64,000 nucleotides of DNA from CAVONB01 sp963697205 (GTDB taxonomy: Bacteria; Pseudomonadota; Alphaproteobacteria; Rhizobiales; Hyphomicrobiaceae): positions 372,001-436,000 of the forward strand of contig CAVONB010000010.1 of the NCBI GenBank assembly GCA_963697205.1, given 5' to 3'. The position numbers and the translations under genes were made by a program. Shown here in pieces: positions 40,528 to 48,977 of the stretch (position 1 is the stretch's first letter; each line of letters opens with the position of its first letter). The notes under the pieces were generated by a model. That model ran no database searches. It was given only the letters and a program-made list of their open reading frames with translations, and was not told the origin of the DNA.

Positions 40528-40695
40528 TTACCGTCCATCTGTCTTGGTGTGGCGCGCACCATCAAAACCTTGTGCGCGCGCATCATACCCGTCGTTCTGC
40601 CAGGTCTCGAACAGCAGCTTAAAAACGGCTTCGGGATCCGCAACAATCTGTGACGTACTGACCTTCTGCATCAGGCCGTCTATGGTCTCGGCCAT
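40528..40695 (-). CDS. Small protein of unknown function (third of a minus-strand trio)
   Basis: 55 residues, starting MAETIDGLMQKVSTSQIVAD and including EAVFKLLFETWQNDGYDA, a protein-like amphipathic composition. It overlaps the end of the preceding small gene by 16 bases. No clear Shine-Dalgarno site, so translation may depend on coupling. No family recognised. Confidence 0.4.
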   Translation of the reverse strand: MAETIDGLMQKVSTSQIVADPEAVFKLLFETWQNDGYDARAQGFDGARHTKTDGR

Positions 40696-40856
40696 GGCCT
40701 GCAAGCCATGTGACGAACTGCCCGCGCTTCCTGTTTCCGGCCATCCCGCAACAACGACACGACATGGGTTGAACACAGCAACACGCCGGTAGGAACCCCG
40801 CTGTAGTCTTGTGTGGCCTCGAGTACTCCGTACTTGAGCGCGGTCTCGCCGCGCAT
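40680..40856 (-). CDS. Small protein of unknown function (second of the trio)
   Basis: 58 residues (MRGETALKYGVLEATQDYSG...). Its ATG overlaps the TGA of the preceding gene in a TGATG arrangement, a sign of translational coupling. Balanced composition, no family recognised. Confidence 0.45.
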   Translation of the reverse strand: MRGETALKYGVLEATQDYSGVPTGVLLCSTHVVSLLRDGRKQEARAVRHMACRPWPRP

Positions 40857-41050
40857 CAGTCGCCGCCAGCTCGTGCGCTGACAAACTTGCGGCCTTGAAA
40901 CGCCGTTTGCGCTTGGCGCCGCAGCTCGAGGCACCACCCCGCTGGTTGTGTATGTCCGCAATGCCGCATCAGGGCGCCAAGACCACGCTTGATGCTCTCC
41001 GGGCACCCCTCTGCCTGGCGCGGTCTCCCGCGGCGTCTGACGGTTTTCAT
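40856..41050 (-). CDS. Small basic protein of unknown function (first of the trio)
   Basis: 64 residues, basic at the N-terminus (MKTVRRRGRPRQAEGCP). GGGAGG lies five bases before ATG 41050. A consensus promoter 250 bases upstream and an intervening terminator hairpin suggest regulated expression. Function unknown; a nucleic-acid-binding role is only a guess from charge. Confidence 0.5.
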   Translation of the reverse strand: MKTVRRRGRPRQAEGCPESIKRGLGALMRHCGHTQPAGWCLELRRQAQTAFQGRKFVSARAGGD

Positions 41051-41089
41051 GCTGCCTCCCGGTCTCCGATGGCCAGCATACCGCGCATG

Positions 41090-41146
41090 AAAAAAGGCCA
41101 CTACGGGTGTAGCGGCCTTGAGGGGGGCTGCTCGAACAACCCCCCT
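41090..41146 (-). terminator. Tandem hairpins with T-run inside the 5' leader (possible attenuator)
   Basis: Read on the minus strand, AGGGGGG/CCCCCCT forms one hairpin (41121-41146), then AAGGCC-N-CTAC pairs with GTAG-N-GGCCTT (41094-41119) and is followed by TTTTTT. This is a strong intrinsic terminator located between the promoter at 41299-41326 and the first small gene at 41050. Confidence 0.7.
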
Positions 41147-41298
41147 CCTGCGCGGCCGGTGCTGTAACACCGCCGCGGCGATCGGGAGGCGCTAGCAACA
41201 CCTTCCGGTCTCACAGCCAGGCTGCAGCGAAGCGTGCACCGGGGAGGCGCATGGAGCCCAACCATCCCCTTTAGAAACCGCAACCACTGTGTGCGGCA

Positions 41299-41326
41299 AT
41301 TGTACGTATACTGATTATTATGTCAA
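41299..41326 (-). promoter_or_regulatory. Consensus sigma-70-type promoter
   Basis: On the minus strand TTGACA (41321-41326), a 16-base spacer and TACAAT (41299-41304). It points to the small-gene trio and would give a leader of about 240 bases. Such a near-consensus site stands out in this GC-rich DNA. Confidence 0.65.
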
Positions 41327-41335
41327 TGCCGCCGG

Positions 41336-41672
41336 AGCCGGAGGCGTGACCGGGTACGTGTACGAAAAACGTACGTGTTTTCTGCGTCGCCTGGTCGTAG
41401 GCGTTTTGGCGTTGACCGTGGCCCGTTCGTAACGGATCCTTGACGATCAGCCAGACCAGGCTGCTGAACGCGCGCCGAGCCCACCAAGGTCACCGACCCG
41501 GGCAGGCTCAAGCATCGCGACCTTCAGCAGGTGCTGCTAACACCGCCGCGGTCTGGGCTGGGTAACGTCATTAACCAGCACTGGAGCCGGGTCATGATCC
41601 CAACCGTCTCGTAACCCCAAGCACAACAGCTCGCGTCAGCGAGCTGGTCGACGGTGCCGGGGAATTTCGTCT
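41336..41672. other. Interval without a supportable gene
   Basis: About 340 bases. An imperfect inverted repeat around ACGTGTACGAAAAACGTACG (about 41355-41378) may be an operator. Otherwise nothing identified. Confidence 0.4.
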
Positions 41673-42140
41673 GTGGACACCCCATCCACCCCGCGAACGA
41701 TCCAGGTTTGGCTCGGTCGCGGCAACAGGCACGTCCAGGTGGAGACACCTGGAGCGGTCGTGACGTGGACACTACGGCGATTTCTGCCGCTTTGTCAACA
41801 GCACTACCGCACAGAGTTAACGGCACCACCGACCGCTCCTGACGCGATGACGTCCGCCCCCGGCCTTCCGGCCGGCCGGCGCTGCACCCGCTGTTGCCAG
41901 GAGATCGACATGAAATTCCGTGAGTTCCACACCCGCCTCGCGGCGGTCGCGACCGAGCTCGGCTTCACGCCGGGCGCGCCCGATCGCACGCACCCCCACC
42001 CCCGCCTGTCGCTCACCTACCCCGGCGGCCGCCTGTTCATCGTCATGCCGGGGGCCATCTCGGACCACCGCTCGTTTCTGAATGCCCGCGCTCACCTGCG
42101 CCGCGTCGCCCGCGACGTCGGCCTCAGCCATGGAGGGTGA
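41673..42140 (+). CDS. Small protein of unknown function at the head of the Ubl-E1 operon
   Basis: Up to 155 residues from GTG 41673. A stronger Shine-Dalgarno site (AGGAG) precedes the in-frame ATG 41910, giving a 76-residue version beginning MKFREFHTRLAAVATELGF. The N-terminal part looks coding (IQVWLGRGNRHVQV) and contains CTRCC, so both forms are possible. The C-terminal part ends FLNARAHLRRVARDVGLSHG. No family recognised. The next gene follows within two bases of its stop. Confidence 0.5.
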   Translation: MDTPSTPRTIQVWLGRGNRHVQVETPGAVVTWTLRRFLPLCQQHYRTELTAPPTAPDAMTSAPGLPAGRRCTRCCQEIDMKFREFHTRLAAVATELGFTPGAPDRTHPHPRLSLTYPGGRLFIVMPGAISDHRSFLNARAHLRRVARDVGLSHGG

Positions 42141-42141
42141 C

Positions 42142-42464
42142 ATGCCCGACCCCGTTCTCTTTTGTATCGGCTTCCGATTGCGCGCCCGGCGGGCCTCCAC
42201 CCGAGTACTACTTCAAGCGGATCTTGCGCGGCACCGGCCTCAAGGCCTCCGACTTCCACAAGCCCGCGACGTGGAACGGCGGACTGTCGTTGTGGCGTTT
42301 GCGGCTCAACGACGCACCGCAAGACCCGCTTTCTCTTTGCCCGCCACCGCCTCTGCCAGCGTTTGTCCGAGCTCGTCGACAACGCCCGCACCAAGGTGTG
42401 CAGCGCCCATCTCGTTTTGCCCTCGCCGTACAACCCCGTCCGCAATCAAGGAGCCGCACCATGA
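42142..42464 (+). pseudogene. Small operon gene broken by two apparent single-base insertions
   Basis: ATG 42142 has GGAGG at ideal distance. The protein-like sequence changes frame twice: MPDPVLFCIG, then DCAPGGPPPEYYFKRILRG through GLSLWRLRLND in the next frame, then RKTRFLFARHRLCQRLSELV in the third, ending in TGA 42462-42464, which overlaps the next ATG (ATGA). Both shifts equal one extra base (about 42172 and 42315). Repaired, it would be about 106 residues. No family recognised. Sequencing error is as likely as mutation. Confidence 0.5.
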
Positions 42465-42736
42465 CGGTGAAGTTTCCGGTCAATCCCCTGCGCGTCGCCC
42501 ACCAGCTCGTCGAGATCGCCGATCGGTACCACGCCCTGTTCGACGGCGGCGCCGACCTCATCGAGGTCGCCAACGACTTGCTTCTGGCGGTGCGCGAACA
42601 CGCCAGCGTCGCGCGTGCCGACGCCCGCACGCTCGAGAACCTGATCGCCGACCTCGAACGCCGCGACGACAGTCCGCCGTTCCACGTCGCCAACGGTAAC
42701 GCCAACCCGATGGAGGCGCCCGACCACACTGCCTGA
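42461..42736 (+). CDS. Small helical protein of unknown function
   Basis: 91 residues, MTVKFPVNPLRVAHQLVEIA..., mostly alpha-helical and acidic in the middle (VANDLLLAVREHASVARADA). AAGGAG precedes ATG 42461. It is part of the tightly packed operon and lies 42 bases before the ubiquitin-like gene. No family recognised. Confidence 0.65.
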   Translation: MTVKFPVNPLRVAHQLVEIADRYHALFDGGADLIEVANDLLLAVREHASVARADARTLENLIADLERRDDSPPFHVANGNANPMEAPDHTA

Positions 42737-42778
42737 CGACCACGGTTGAACCACTCCCCTCCCCGAAAGGATCTGCCC

Positions 42779-43048
42779 ATGACTGAAGGTATCAAGAACG
42801 TCTCGATCAAGCGCGTCGGTGGCCAAGTCCCCATCGAGACGCTGGCAATCAGCCCGGGAACAACCACCCGCGACATCCTGCAGACGATCGGCTGCGGCAA
42901 CGGGTTTCAGCTCTGCGCCGCCCAAAACCCCGACATCGTCTTTGGGCCCAACGACAACGTCTATGCGCGCGTTGCCGACGGCGATCTCCTGCACTGCTCG
43001 GCCCTGGTTGATGCCGGCCGCCTGTCTGCCCAGGAGGTGCGCGCATGA
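42779..43048 (+). CDS. Ubiquitin-like (beta-grasp) protein, PRTRC protein C-like
   Basis: 89 residues. The order of predicted strands and helix (VSIKRVGGQVPIETLAISPG / TTTRDILQTIG / FQLCAAQ / DIVFGPNDNVYARVADGDLL) fits the small beta-grasp proteins of the PRTRC type. The end (SAQEVRA) has no GlyGly, so it cannot be conjugated like ubiquitin unless it is processed differently. The stop overlaps the next ATG by four bases. The assignment rests on pattern, size and its E2/JAB/E1 neighbours. Confidence 0.62.
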   Translation: MTEGIKNVSIKRVGGQVPIETLAISPGTTTRDILQTIGCGNGFQLCAAQNPDIVFGPNDNVYARVADGDLLHCSALVDAGRLSAQEVRA

Positions 43049-43461
43049 GCCTGCTCGCTCGCCTTTTCGGCGGCGCGTCACCGAAGGTCGTGCGGCGCCC
43101 TGCGCCGCACGCCACCCCCGGTGCCCGCGTTGTTCGCCCCAACAACACTTCGCTCCTGTCCCAACGCGGCTGGCAGCAGAAGGGTAATGTCTGGACGGGC
43201 AGCTACGCCTGCAAGTTCGGCACGTGGGATGGTCGCATCGAACGCCGCGGCGATCGTTTTGACGTCTGCATCAAGTCGCCGCCCGACGTCGTGCGCCGCC
43301 ATCCCAAGTACGCCTGTCTGCACGACCGCTCCGGCGGCTGGATGCACCTCCACCTCCACCACGAGCCAAATGACCCCGACGTCTCTGCGAACGTCTCCGC
43401 GATCATCGCCTACGTCGAGCGCTTGCTCACCGAAAGCTTCCACCGCGCCGGTCGCACCTGA
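43045..43461 (+). CDS. E2-like (UBC-fold) protein candidate
   Basis: 138 residues. The C-terminal half has the E2 arrangement: FDVCIKSPPDVVRRHPKYAC (the strand, PxxV and HP(N/K) part), then SGGWMHLHLHHEPNDP and a final helix AIIAYVERLL. At the place where E2 enzymes have the catalytic Cys (G-x-I-C-L), this protein reads GWMHL, so a His may replace it; a Cys is present earlier in KYACLH. Basic, Pro-rich N-terminus. Bacterial E2-like proteins next to JAB and E1 genes are known from PRTRC operons. Confidence 0.55.
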   Translation: MSLLARLFGGASPKVVRRPAPHATPGARVVRPNNTSLLSQRGWQQKGNVWTGSYACKFGTWDGRIERRGDRFDVCIKSPPDVVRRHPKYACLHDRSGGWMHLHLHHEPNDPDVSANVSAIIAYVERLLTESFHRAGRT

Positions 43462-43477
43462 TCGAGGAGCCTTTCCC

Positions 43478-44230
43478 ATGACCTTTCCCTTCTTCGCCAA
43501 GCCACCCAAGCGCAACGGCTCTGCCGAAGCGCAACGCCTGGCCGTCGAGCTCGAACGCCGCCTGGAGGTGGCCACCGCCGAACGCATCGCCGCCATCGCC
43601 ACGGCGATGCACACCCTGCCCGCCAACTGGCACCACCTGATCAGCGAAGACACCGCCTTCGTGTTCCAAGCGAACACGATCCGCCAGGCCATGCAGCAGG
43701 CGCGCCAGGCCACCGCGTCACCCGCGCCATCCCCGAACGCCACACTGCGCTTTGCTGTTTCGTCACTCTTCTTGCGTGAGACCTGGCGGTACCTCACCAG
43801 TGACCCCGCCAAGCGTGAAGTTCTCGCTCTCGTGACGGGCGAGATCACGAGCAGCGGTGAACGCGTGCTTAGCCGTCGCCTCGAGGTGGCCATGGCGTCG
43901 CAATCGCCAGCCTACGTCAAGGCCGACATCGTCAAGACCAACGCCCAGATCCTGCAGCTGACGGAGGGCGACAACCATCCCCTGTTGGCGATGGTGCACA
44001 GCCACATCATGACGGGGCCGGAAACGACCCGGCCCTCGAGCACCGATCTGGCGCACCAGCAGCGCATGGTCACCCTCGGCTACCCGGAAATGCTCGGCGG
44101 GATTTTTAATTGCTCCGGCCACGTTCGTTTCTTCTCGACGGCCCGCGACTTCCAGCTGTCGATCACCGGCAATCGCTTCCGCCTGCTTGAGGACAAGCCG
44201 CGCGAGAAGCTCATCGCGCTGGAGGTGTAA
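43478..44230 (+). CDS. JAB/JAMM metallopeptidase (PRTRC protein A-like)
   Basis: 250 residues. The C-terminal half is a JAB1/MPN domain with the full JAMM set: a Glu in ALVTGEI (about residue 121), HSH (about 173-175), and SSTD (about 186-189), followed by PEMLGGIFNC. This is the zinc site of isopeptidases that remove ubiquitin-like proteins. The N-terminal 100 residues are alpha-helical and unrelated. GAGGAG precedes ATG 43478. It lies directly before the E1 gene. Confidence 0.82.
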   Translation: MTFPFFAKPPKRNGSAEAQRLAVELERRLEVATAERIAAIATAMHTLPANWHHLISEDTAFVFQANTIRQAMQQARQATASPAPSPNATLRFAVSSLFLRETWRYLTSDPAKREVLALVTGEITSSGERVLSRRLEVAMASQSPAYVKADIVKTNAQILQLTEGDNHPLLAMVHSHIMTGPETTRPSSTDLAHQQRMVTLGYPEMLGGIFNCSGHVRFFSTARDFQLSITGNRFRLLEDKPREKLIALEV

Positions 44231-44232
44231 GG

Positions 44233-45018
44233 ATGTTTGGACGTCGCGCCAAAACCTATCGCAGCCGGCCGCTCTCGCCCCGGCTGCAGGGCGAACTCAA
44301 CGCCACGCAAGGATTGGTGCCAGGTTTCGACCTGGCCCCACTGCAACGCGCGCACGTTGTCCTCATCGGCGCCGGCGGCCTCGGTTTTCCGGTCGCCACC
44401 GGCTTGATGCACCAGGGCGTCGGTCGCCTGACGATCCTCGATGATGATGTCGTCGAACACAAGAACTGGACGCGGCAATATTTCAGCCGCGCCGACGTCG
44501 GCAAAAACAAAGCGCACCGGCTGGCCAAGCACCTGGCGGCCAACGCTCTCTTCCCACTGCGCGTAACCGGCTATCCACTGCGGTTCCAAGAACTGCTTGA
44601 ACGCGATCACGACTTTGGTGACACGACGCTGTTCGTCTGCGGCGTCGACAACAATCCCTCGCGCCAGGCCGTCACCCGGTTTGCGGTTGACCACCACTTG
44701 CCGGTCATTCACGCCGCGATCGGACGTGATGCCAACGCCGGATACACGTTCGTGCAAGCCCCCAGTCAGGCCTGTTGGGGCTGTGCCTTCCCGCACATGC
44801 TCAATCACAACGCGTACCCCTGCGGTTTGCCAGCCACCAACGACCTCACGTCTGTCACCGCCGGCCTGATCCTCTACGCCACGGCCTCGATCATCAACCA
44901 ACGCCCGCGTCACTGGAACTTGCGCGAGGTGTTTATGGATGGCGACTTGCCCGACCGCACCCGCACGGTCGAACGCAAGCCCGATTGTCCGTTGTGCTCT
45001 TCCCTGGCTCGGAGGTAA
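44233..45018 (+). CDS. E1/ThiF-family adenylyltransferase (PRTRC ThiF-like)
   Basis: 261 residues. Nucleotide site VVLIGAGGLGFPVA (about 42-55), ILDDDVVEHKNWTRQYF with the Asp and Arg/Gln of the adenylation site, FVCGVDNNPSRQAV, and the zinc Cys pairs CWGC (about 181-184) and CPLC (about 252-255). A Cys in YPCGLPATNDLTSVTAGL stands where E1-like enzymes carry their thioester Cys. It should adenylate the C-terminus of the small beta-grasp protein. Two bases separate it from the JAB gene. Confidence 0.88.
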   Translation: MFGRRAKTYRSRPLSPRLQGELNATQGLVPGFDLAPLQRAHVVLIGAGGLGFPVATGLMHQGVGRLTILDDDVVEHKNWTRQYFSRADVGKNKAHRLAKHLAANALFPLRVTGYPLRFQELLERDHDFGDTTLFVCGVDNNPSRQAVTRFAVDHHLPVIHAAIGRDANAGYTFVQAPSQACWGCAFPHMLNHNAYPCGLPATNDLTSVTAGLILYATASIINQRPRHWNLREVFMDGDLPDRTRTVERKPDCPLCSSLARR

Positions 45019-45023
45019 CCGCC

Positions 45024-45218
45024 ATGGCCCGCGTTCGCAACGACGTCCCCGACCAACACAACGATGTTGATGTCCACCTCTACGGTCACCGGCAACTCGT
45101 CGTCACCATCAACCGCAACGGCGTCTGCGTCGCGCGCATCACCTTGCCGGTCTCCCCCACGGCTGCCCTGCCGGCCGAAATTTTGATCTCTCATCCCAAA
45201 CCAGAACAGGTGCAATGA
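45024..45218 (+). CDS. Small protein of unknown function
   Basis: 64 residues (MARVRNDVPDQHNDVDVHLYG...), predicted beta-rich, with a strong GGAGGT site upstream. It follows the E1 gene by five bases and overlaps the next ATG. No family recognised. Confidence 0.65.
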   Translation: MARVRNDVPDQHNDVDVHLYGHRQLVVTINRNGVCVARITLPVSPTAALPAEILISHPKPEQVQ

Positions 45219-45361
45219 TGCTGCGATACATCCTCCGCGTCTGTGCCCGAACGCTCCGGCTCGTCATCGCGGCCACCCTTGGACTGTGTGCGCTGTTGCG
45301 CCCGTGGGTGGTCGGTGCGCACCGGCTCTTTGGTCTGCCATTGCCGAAGCGTTGGTGGTGA
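45215..45361 (+). CDS. Small membrane protein, 48 residues
   Basis: Starts MMLRYILRVCARTLRLVIAA and has one hydrophobic segment (about 15-33) between basic ends, so it probably is a single-span inner-membrane peptide. Its ATG overlaps the preceding stop (ATGA). Confidence 0.55.
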   Translation: MMLRYILRVCARTLRLVIAATLGLCALLRPWVVGAHRLFGLPLPKRWW

Positions 45362-45376
45362 GAAGGAACGCCCGTG

Positions 45377-45895
45377 ATGCGCTTGCGCCTGCACCGCTCT
45401 GCCACGCGCTCGCTCTTTGGCAGCGTCGAGTATCACTTAACGGTCGAGCTTTTCACGTCTCGCCAAGAAGCCGACGTCATCGCCGCGCATCGGCTGACCG
45501 AGCACACGGTCTACATTGTCCCCGAAGCGCTCGAGTATCAGCGTCGCACCAACGCCGCGCTTGAACGCGATCGGTCGCTGTCTGCCTGGCGCGATGGTGG
45601 TGCGGTTGTCCGCTCCAATCTGACCGCGTTTTATTTTTGGCTGCGCACGCGCCTGGCGTTCTCCGTGACGGTCGCCAGCATGATGCAAGGCACGATCATC
45701 AACTGCACGAACCTCGAGCAGTTGCTCGCCTGCGAACGCGAACTGATCGCCGCCTTCGATACGCTCAAGCTCTCCGTCGATGATGCCCTCGCGTTTGACC
45801 AGGGTCGCGAACAGCTGCTCGCCCCAGACGCCGAAGACGACACCGAACGCGCCCCGCCGGCAACCTGGCGTCCCAACCAACGGCTGATCCGCTAA
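45377..45895 (+). CDS. Protein of unknown function upstream of the conjugation-type ATPase
   Basis: 172 residues. AAGGAA precedes ATG 45377. It has a central hydrophobic region (NLTAFYFWLRTRLAFSVTVA) and acidic C-terminus (DAEDDTERAP). Its TAA overlaps the ATG of the ATPase gene (TAATG), so they are coupled. No family recognised. Confidence 0.65.
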   Translation: MRLRLHRSATRSLFGSVEYHLTVELFTSRQEADVIAAHRLTEHTVYIVPEALEYQRRTNAALERDRSLSAWRDGGAVVRSNLTAFYFWLRTRLAFSVTVASMMQGTIINCTNLEQLLACERELIAAFDTLKLSVDDALAFDQGREQLLAPDAEDDTERAPPATWRPNQRLIR

Positions 45896-47979
45896 TGGCC
45901 AAACTCATCCCCACCCTCCCGAGCCCCTACGGTCAAAGTCCCTTCGCCCGGCGATCGTCGCCCTCGGTGGCGCAGCAAGCGACCACGGATCTCCACACCA
46001 AAACGGTCGCCCTCAAACGTGCCGTGTCTGCCTCACCCTACGCCTCGCCCCAGCAACGCGCGCGTCTGGTTGAGCGCATTGTGGCTGACGCACTTGGTGC
46101 CCGCCCCCTCCCGCTCCATGTTCGTCAGGCCTTCACGCGGTGTGCGTCCGCCCTGGTGTCTGCCGAAGTCGATCTTTTTACCCTGCCGCCCCCGCCCGCC
46201 CCGGGCGACGCCGTCGGGGCGTATCAGGCGCGCGCTCTGATTGACCAGCGCCTGGCGTTTTTTTCGCGTGAAGCAGAGCTGGTGGCGCAGTGGCAACGCC
46301 GGCTGACCAGCACGCTGGCGACCATCGCGGCCGCCTTGCCACGCGTCTCCACGGAACGCGCGACGATCACCATTCCGCTGTCGCTCCTGTCGCTGCTCCC
46401 CAATCCCGCCCACCTGATCTCCGGTCTCATCGCCGATCTCTTACCCCTGGCGCCAACCCCCGGTACGCCCGGCGCGCGCCCGGGCGCGCGCTTGGCTGAG
46501 GCGTTGGTCGCGAACTTATTGGCGGTGAGTAAGGTGGGGTTTGAGGATGCGCAGCTGCGTCCCGATCGTTTGCGCTGGCCGGACGCCGCCAAGCTCTCGG
46601 CGCCCGAACTCGTCGACACCTACCTGGCCGGCACGCCCCTGGCTTCCCTGCTGCAAACCACGATCGCCATTCCCGTCCCCACGCGCGTGCGCTTCGAGCA
46701 CGCCATCACCCTGGCGCCACCGGGCCACGGCAAGACCCAGTTTTTGCAGTCGCTCATGCTCAACGATATTGATGATCCGCAACGCCCAGCCGTCGTGCTC
46801 GTCGACAGCCAAACCGACGCCATCGACACACTCTCGCGCCTGGCCCGCTTTGATCCGACGCGTGACCGCCGCTTGATCATCCTTGACCCATCCGACGTTA
46901 CCGCTCCGTTGGCACTCAACCTCTTCCACGTTGACCGTACCCAGCTGGCGGCGCTCACGCCTCGGCAACGTGAAGAGTATCTGGCGGGCGTGCTCGAACT
47001 GTTCAATTATCTTCTTTCCGGGCTCCTCGGTTCAGAGCTCACACCCAAGATGTCGGTGGTGTTCCGCTTCCTCAGCCAACTCATGATCACCATCGAAGGG
47101 GCGACCATCCACACGCTCATCGCCTTGCTCACCGACCCCACCCCCTTCCTGCCCTCCGTCACCAACTTGCCGGCCACGGCGCAGACCTTCATCACCGATC
47201 ACCTCTTCGCTGACCGCCAATACAACGAAACCCGCAAGCAAATTTTGCGACGCCTTTTTCACGTGCTCTCCAACCCCGCGTTCGAGCGCATGTTTGGTCA
47301 CGCTGAAAATAAATTCTCGATGGGCGACGCCCTCAACCAAGGCCGGGTGGTTCTCATCAACACCAACAAACAGCATCTGAAAAGTGACGCCTCAGCGCTC
47401 TTTGGTCGGTTCATGATCGCGACCTTGATGCAGGCCACTCTGGCCCGCGCCATCATTCCCGAAGCCCAGCGACGTCCCGCCTTCATCTACCTCGACGAAG
47501 CTCACGAGTACCTCGACCAGAACATCAACACCTTGTTCGTTCAGGCGCGTAAGTACAAAGTCGGCCTGCATCTGTTTTCCCAAACCCTCGCGCAGGCTGA
47601 CACCGCCGGTCTGAGGTCACTGTTTCTCTCCATCCCGGCGCTGCGCTTCATCGGCAAAGTGTCCCACGCCGAAGCGCGCGTCTTGGCGCCGGAAATAAAC
47701 ACCACCGCTGAGCTGATCACGAGCGTCGGGAAGACCGAGCGCAGCTCGCAGTGGGCGGCCTACGCGCGCAACGTCACCCCCGCCACCGGCATCCTGACCG
47801 TGCCGTTCTTTTCCGCCGAACGCGCGCCCAAGATGTCGCCGGCCGCCTATGCCCGGCTGCTGGCCCGCATCCGCGCCGAAGTTTCTGCCCCGCCGGTTGT
47901 CCGCCAGTCACCCACACCGCCGCCCGCCGCAACGCCCCGCGTCACCCGCGTGCAGAGCAATGAGGGAGATCCCTACTGA
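45895..47979 (+). CDS. FtsK/HerA/VirD4-type P-loop ATPase of a conjugation-like system
   Basis: 694 residues. Walker A is APPGHGKTQ (about 273-281) and Walker B is FIYLDEAHEYL (about 527-537), followed by QARKYKVGLHLFSQTLAQAD, the sensor region common in conjugative coupling ATPases. The N-terminal 230 residues are helical with a possible membrane-associated hydrophobic stretch near ITIPLSLLSLLPNPAHLISG. It probably pumps or loads DNA or protein. Its stop overlaps the next start (TGATG); that gene codes for a replication-relaxation protein. Confidence 0.8.
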   Translation: MAKLIPTLPSPYGQSPFARRSSPSVAQQATTDLHTKTVALKRAVSASPYASPQQRARLVERIVADALGARPLPLHVRQAFTRCASALVSAEVDLFTLPPPPAPGDAVGAYQARALIDQRLAFFSREAELVAQWQRRLTSTLATIAAALPRVSTERATITIPLSLLSLLPNPAHLISGLIADLLPLAPTPGTPGARPGARLAEALVANLLAVSKVGFEDAQLRPDRLRWPDAAKLSAPELVDTYLAGTPLASLLQTTIAIPVPTRVRFEHAITLAPPGHGKTQFLQSLMLNDIDDPQRPAVVLVDSQTDAIDTLSRLARFDPTRDRRLIILDPSDVTAPLALNLFHVDRTQLAALTPRQREEYLAGVLELFNYLLSGLLGSELTPKMSVVFRFLSQLMITIEGATIHTLIALLTDPTPFLPSVTNLPATAQTFITDHLFADRQYNETRKQILRRLFHVLSNPAFERMFGHAENKFSMGDALNQGRVVLINTNKQHLKSDASALFGRFMIATLMQATLARAIIPEAQRRPAFIYLDEAHEYLDQNINTLFVQARKYKVGLHLFSQTLAQADTAGLRSLFLSIPALRFIGKVSHAEARVLAPEINTTAELITSVGKTERSSQWAAYARNVTPATGILTVPFFSAERAPKMSPAAYARLLARIRAEVSAPPVVRQSPTPPPAATPRVTRVQSNEGDPY

Positions 47980-48941
47980 TGACCATCGACACCGCTCTCC
48001 CCGTCACCCGCCCCAAGCGACGCCCCCACTTCAAGCGCTCGGCCTCGCCGGCGATCCGCATCACGCCTGATGACATCACCATGATTGAGCACGTGGCGCA
48101 GCACCGCTTCCGCCGCTCCACCGATCTCGTGCGTTTGCTCTCTCACCGACCACCCAAGAAAATCATCGAGCGCCTGGCCGACCTCTACCACGCTGGTTAT
48201 CTCGATCGCCCCGACGCCCAACGGGATTACTTCACCGCTCAGCATCGCCCCGCCTACATCTACGCCGTCGGCAATCACGGCGCCAAACTGCTCCATGCCT
48301 TGGCCGGCACCACACCGCCCAAAGTCAACTGGAAGGACAAGAACCGCAGCTGCAAGCGACCGTATCTCCAACACACGCTCATGATCGGTGACGTGGCCAC
48401 CGCCGCCGACCGCATTCCCCTCTTTCAACCATCGATCCGCGTCATACCATCGGCTGACCTGTTGGCGCTGCGTCCGCCAGGCTCGCCCGCCGGGGCGTCG
48501 CCGTGGACATGGCGCGCCAAAGTGCCAGCACCCGATGGCACCTGGCACGACACCAAAACAAAGCCTGACGTTGTCTGCGGACTGGACTTCACCAGCCGGC
48601 GCCTGCGCTACTATTATTTTGTCGAGGCCGACAACGGCACCATGCCGATCCTGCGCACCGACGCCAAGAACACTTCGATTGGACGTAAGCTGCTCGCGTA
48701 TCTGACCGGCCACCGCGCCCAACAACACAACCAGTTTGGCTTCGGCAACCTGCGCTTCGTGTTTGTCGCCCGCTCCACCCAGCGTCTCTCCAATATGCGC
48801 GCTGCCCTCCTGGCGCTCGCCGGCGACGCCCCGGTCGCAATGTTCGTGTTTGTCGAGCACGACCGGTTACGGCAAGCGCCGCATCTTATGGCTGCTCCAT
48901 TCGTCAACGCTCACGGCCACCGCGTGTCCCTCACTGACTGA
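47979..48941 (+). CDS. Replication-relaxation family protein, copy 1
   Basis: 320 residues. A winged-helix region near the N-terminus (ITPDDITMIEHVAQHRFRRSTDLVRLL) is followed by an alpha/beta domain with YYYFVEADNGTMPILR and FGFGNLRFVFVARS. This is the pattern of Replic_Relax (PF13814) plasmid proteins, proposed to act in DNA relaxation/transfer. It is coupled with the upstream ATPase. The second pair at 56508-58887 has the same order. Confidence 0.75.
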   Translation: MTIDTALPVTRPKRRPHFKRSASPAIRITPDDITMIEHVAQHRFRRSTDLVRLLSHRPPKKIIERLADLYHAGYLDRPDAQRDYFTAQHRPAYIYAVGNHGAKLLHALAGTTPPKVNWKDKNRSCKRPYLQHTLMIGDVATAADRIPLFQPSIRVIPSADLLALRPPGSPAGASPWTWRAKVPAPDGTWHDTKTKPDVVCGLDFTSRRLRYYYFVEADNGTMPILRTDAKNTSIGRKLLAYLTGHRAQQHNQFGFGNLRFVFVARSTQRLSNMRAALLALAGDAPVAMFVFVEHDRLRQAPHLMAAPFVNAHGHRVSLTD

Positions 48942-48977
48942 CGGCCCGTTCAACCCTCTCTTGGAGACCACATCGCC

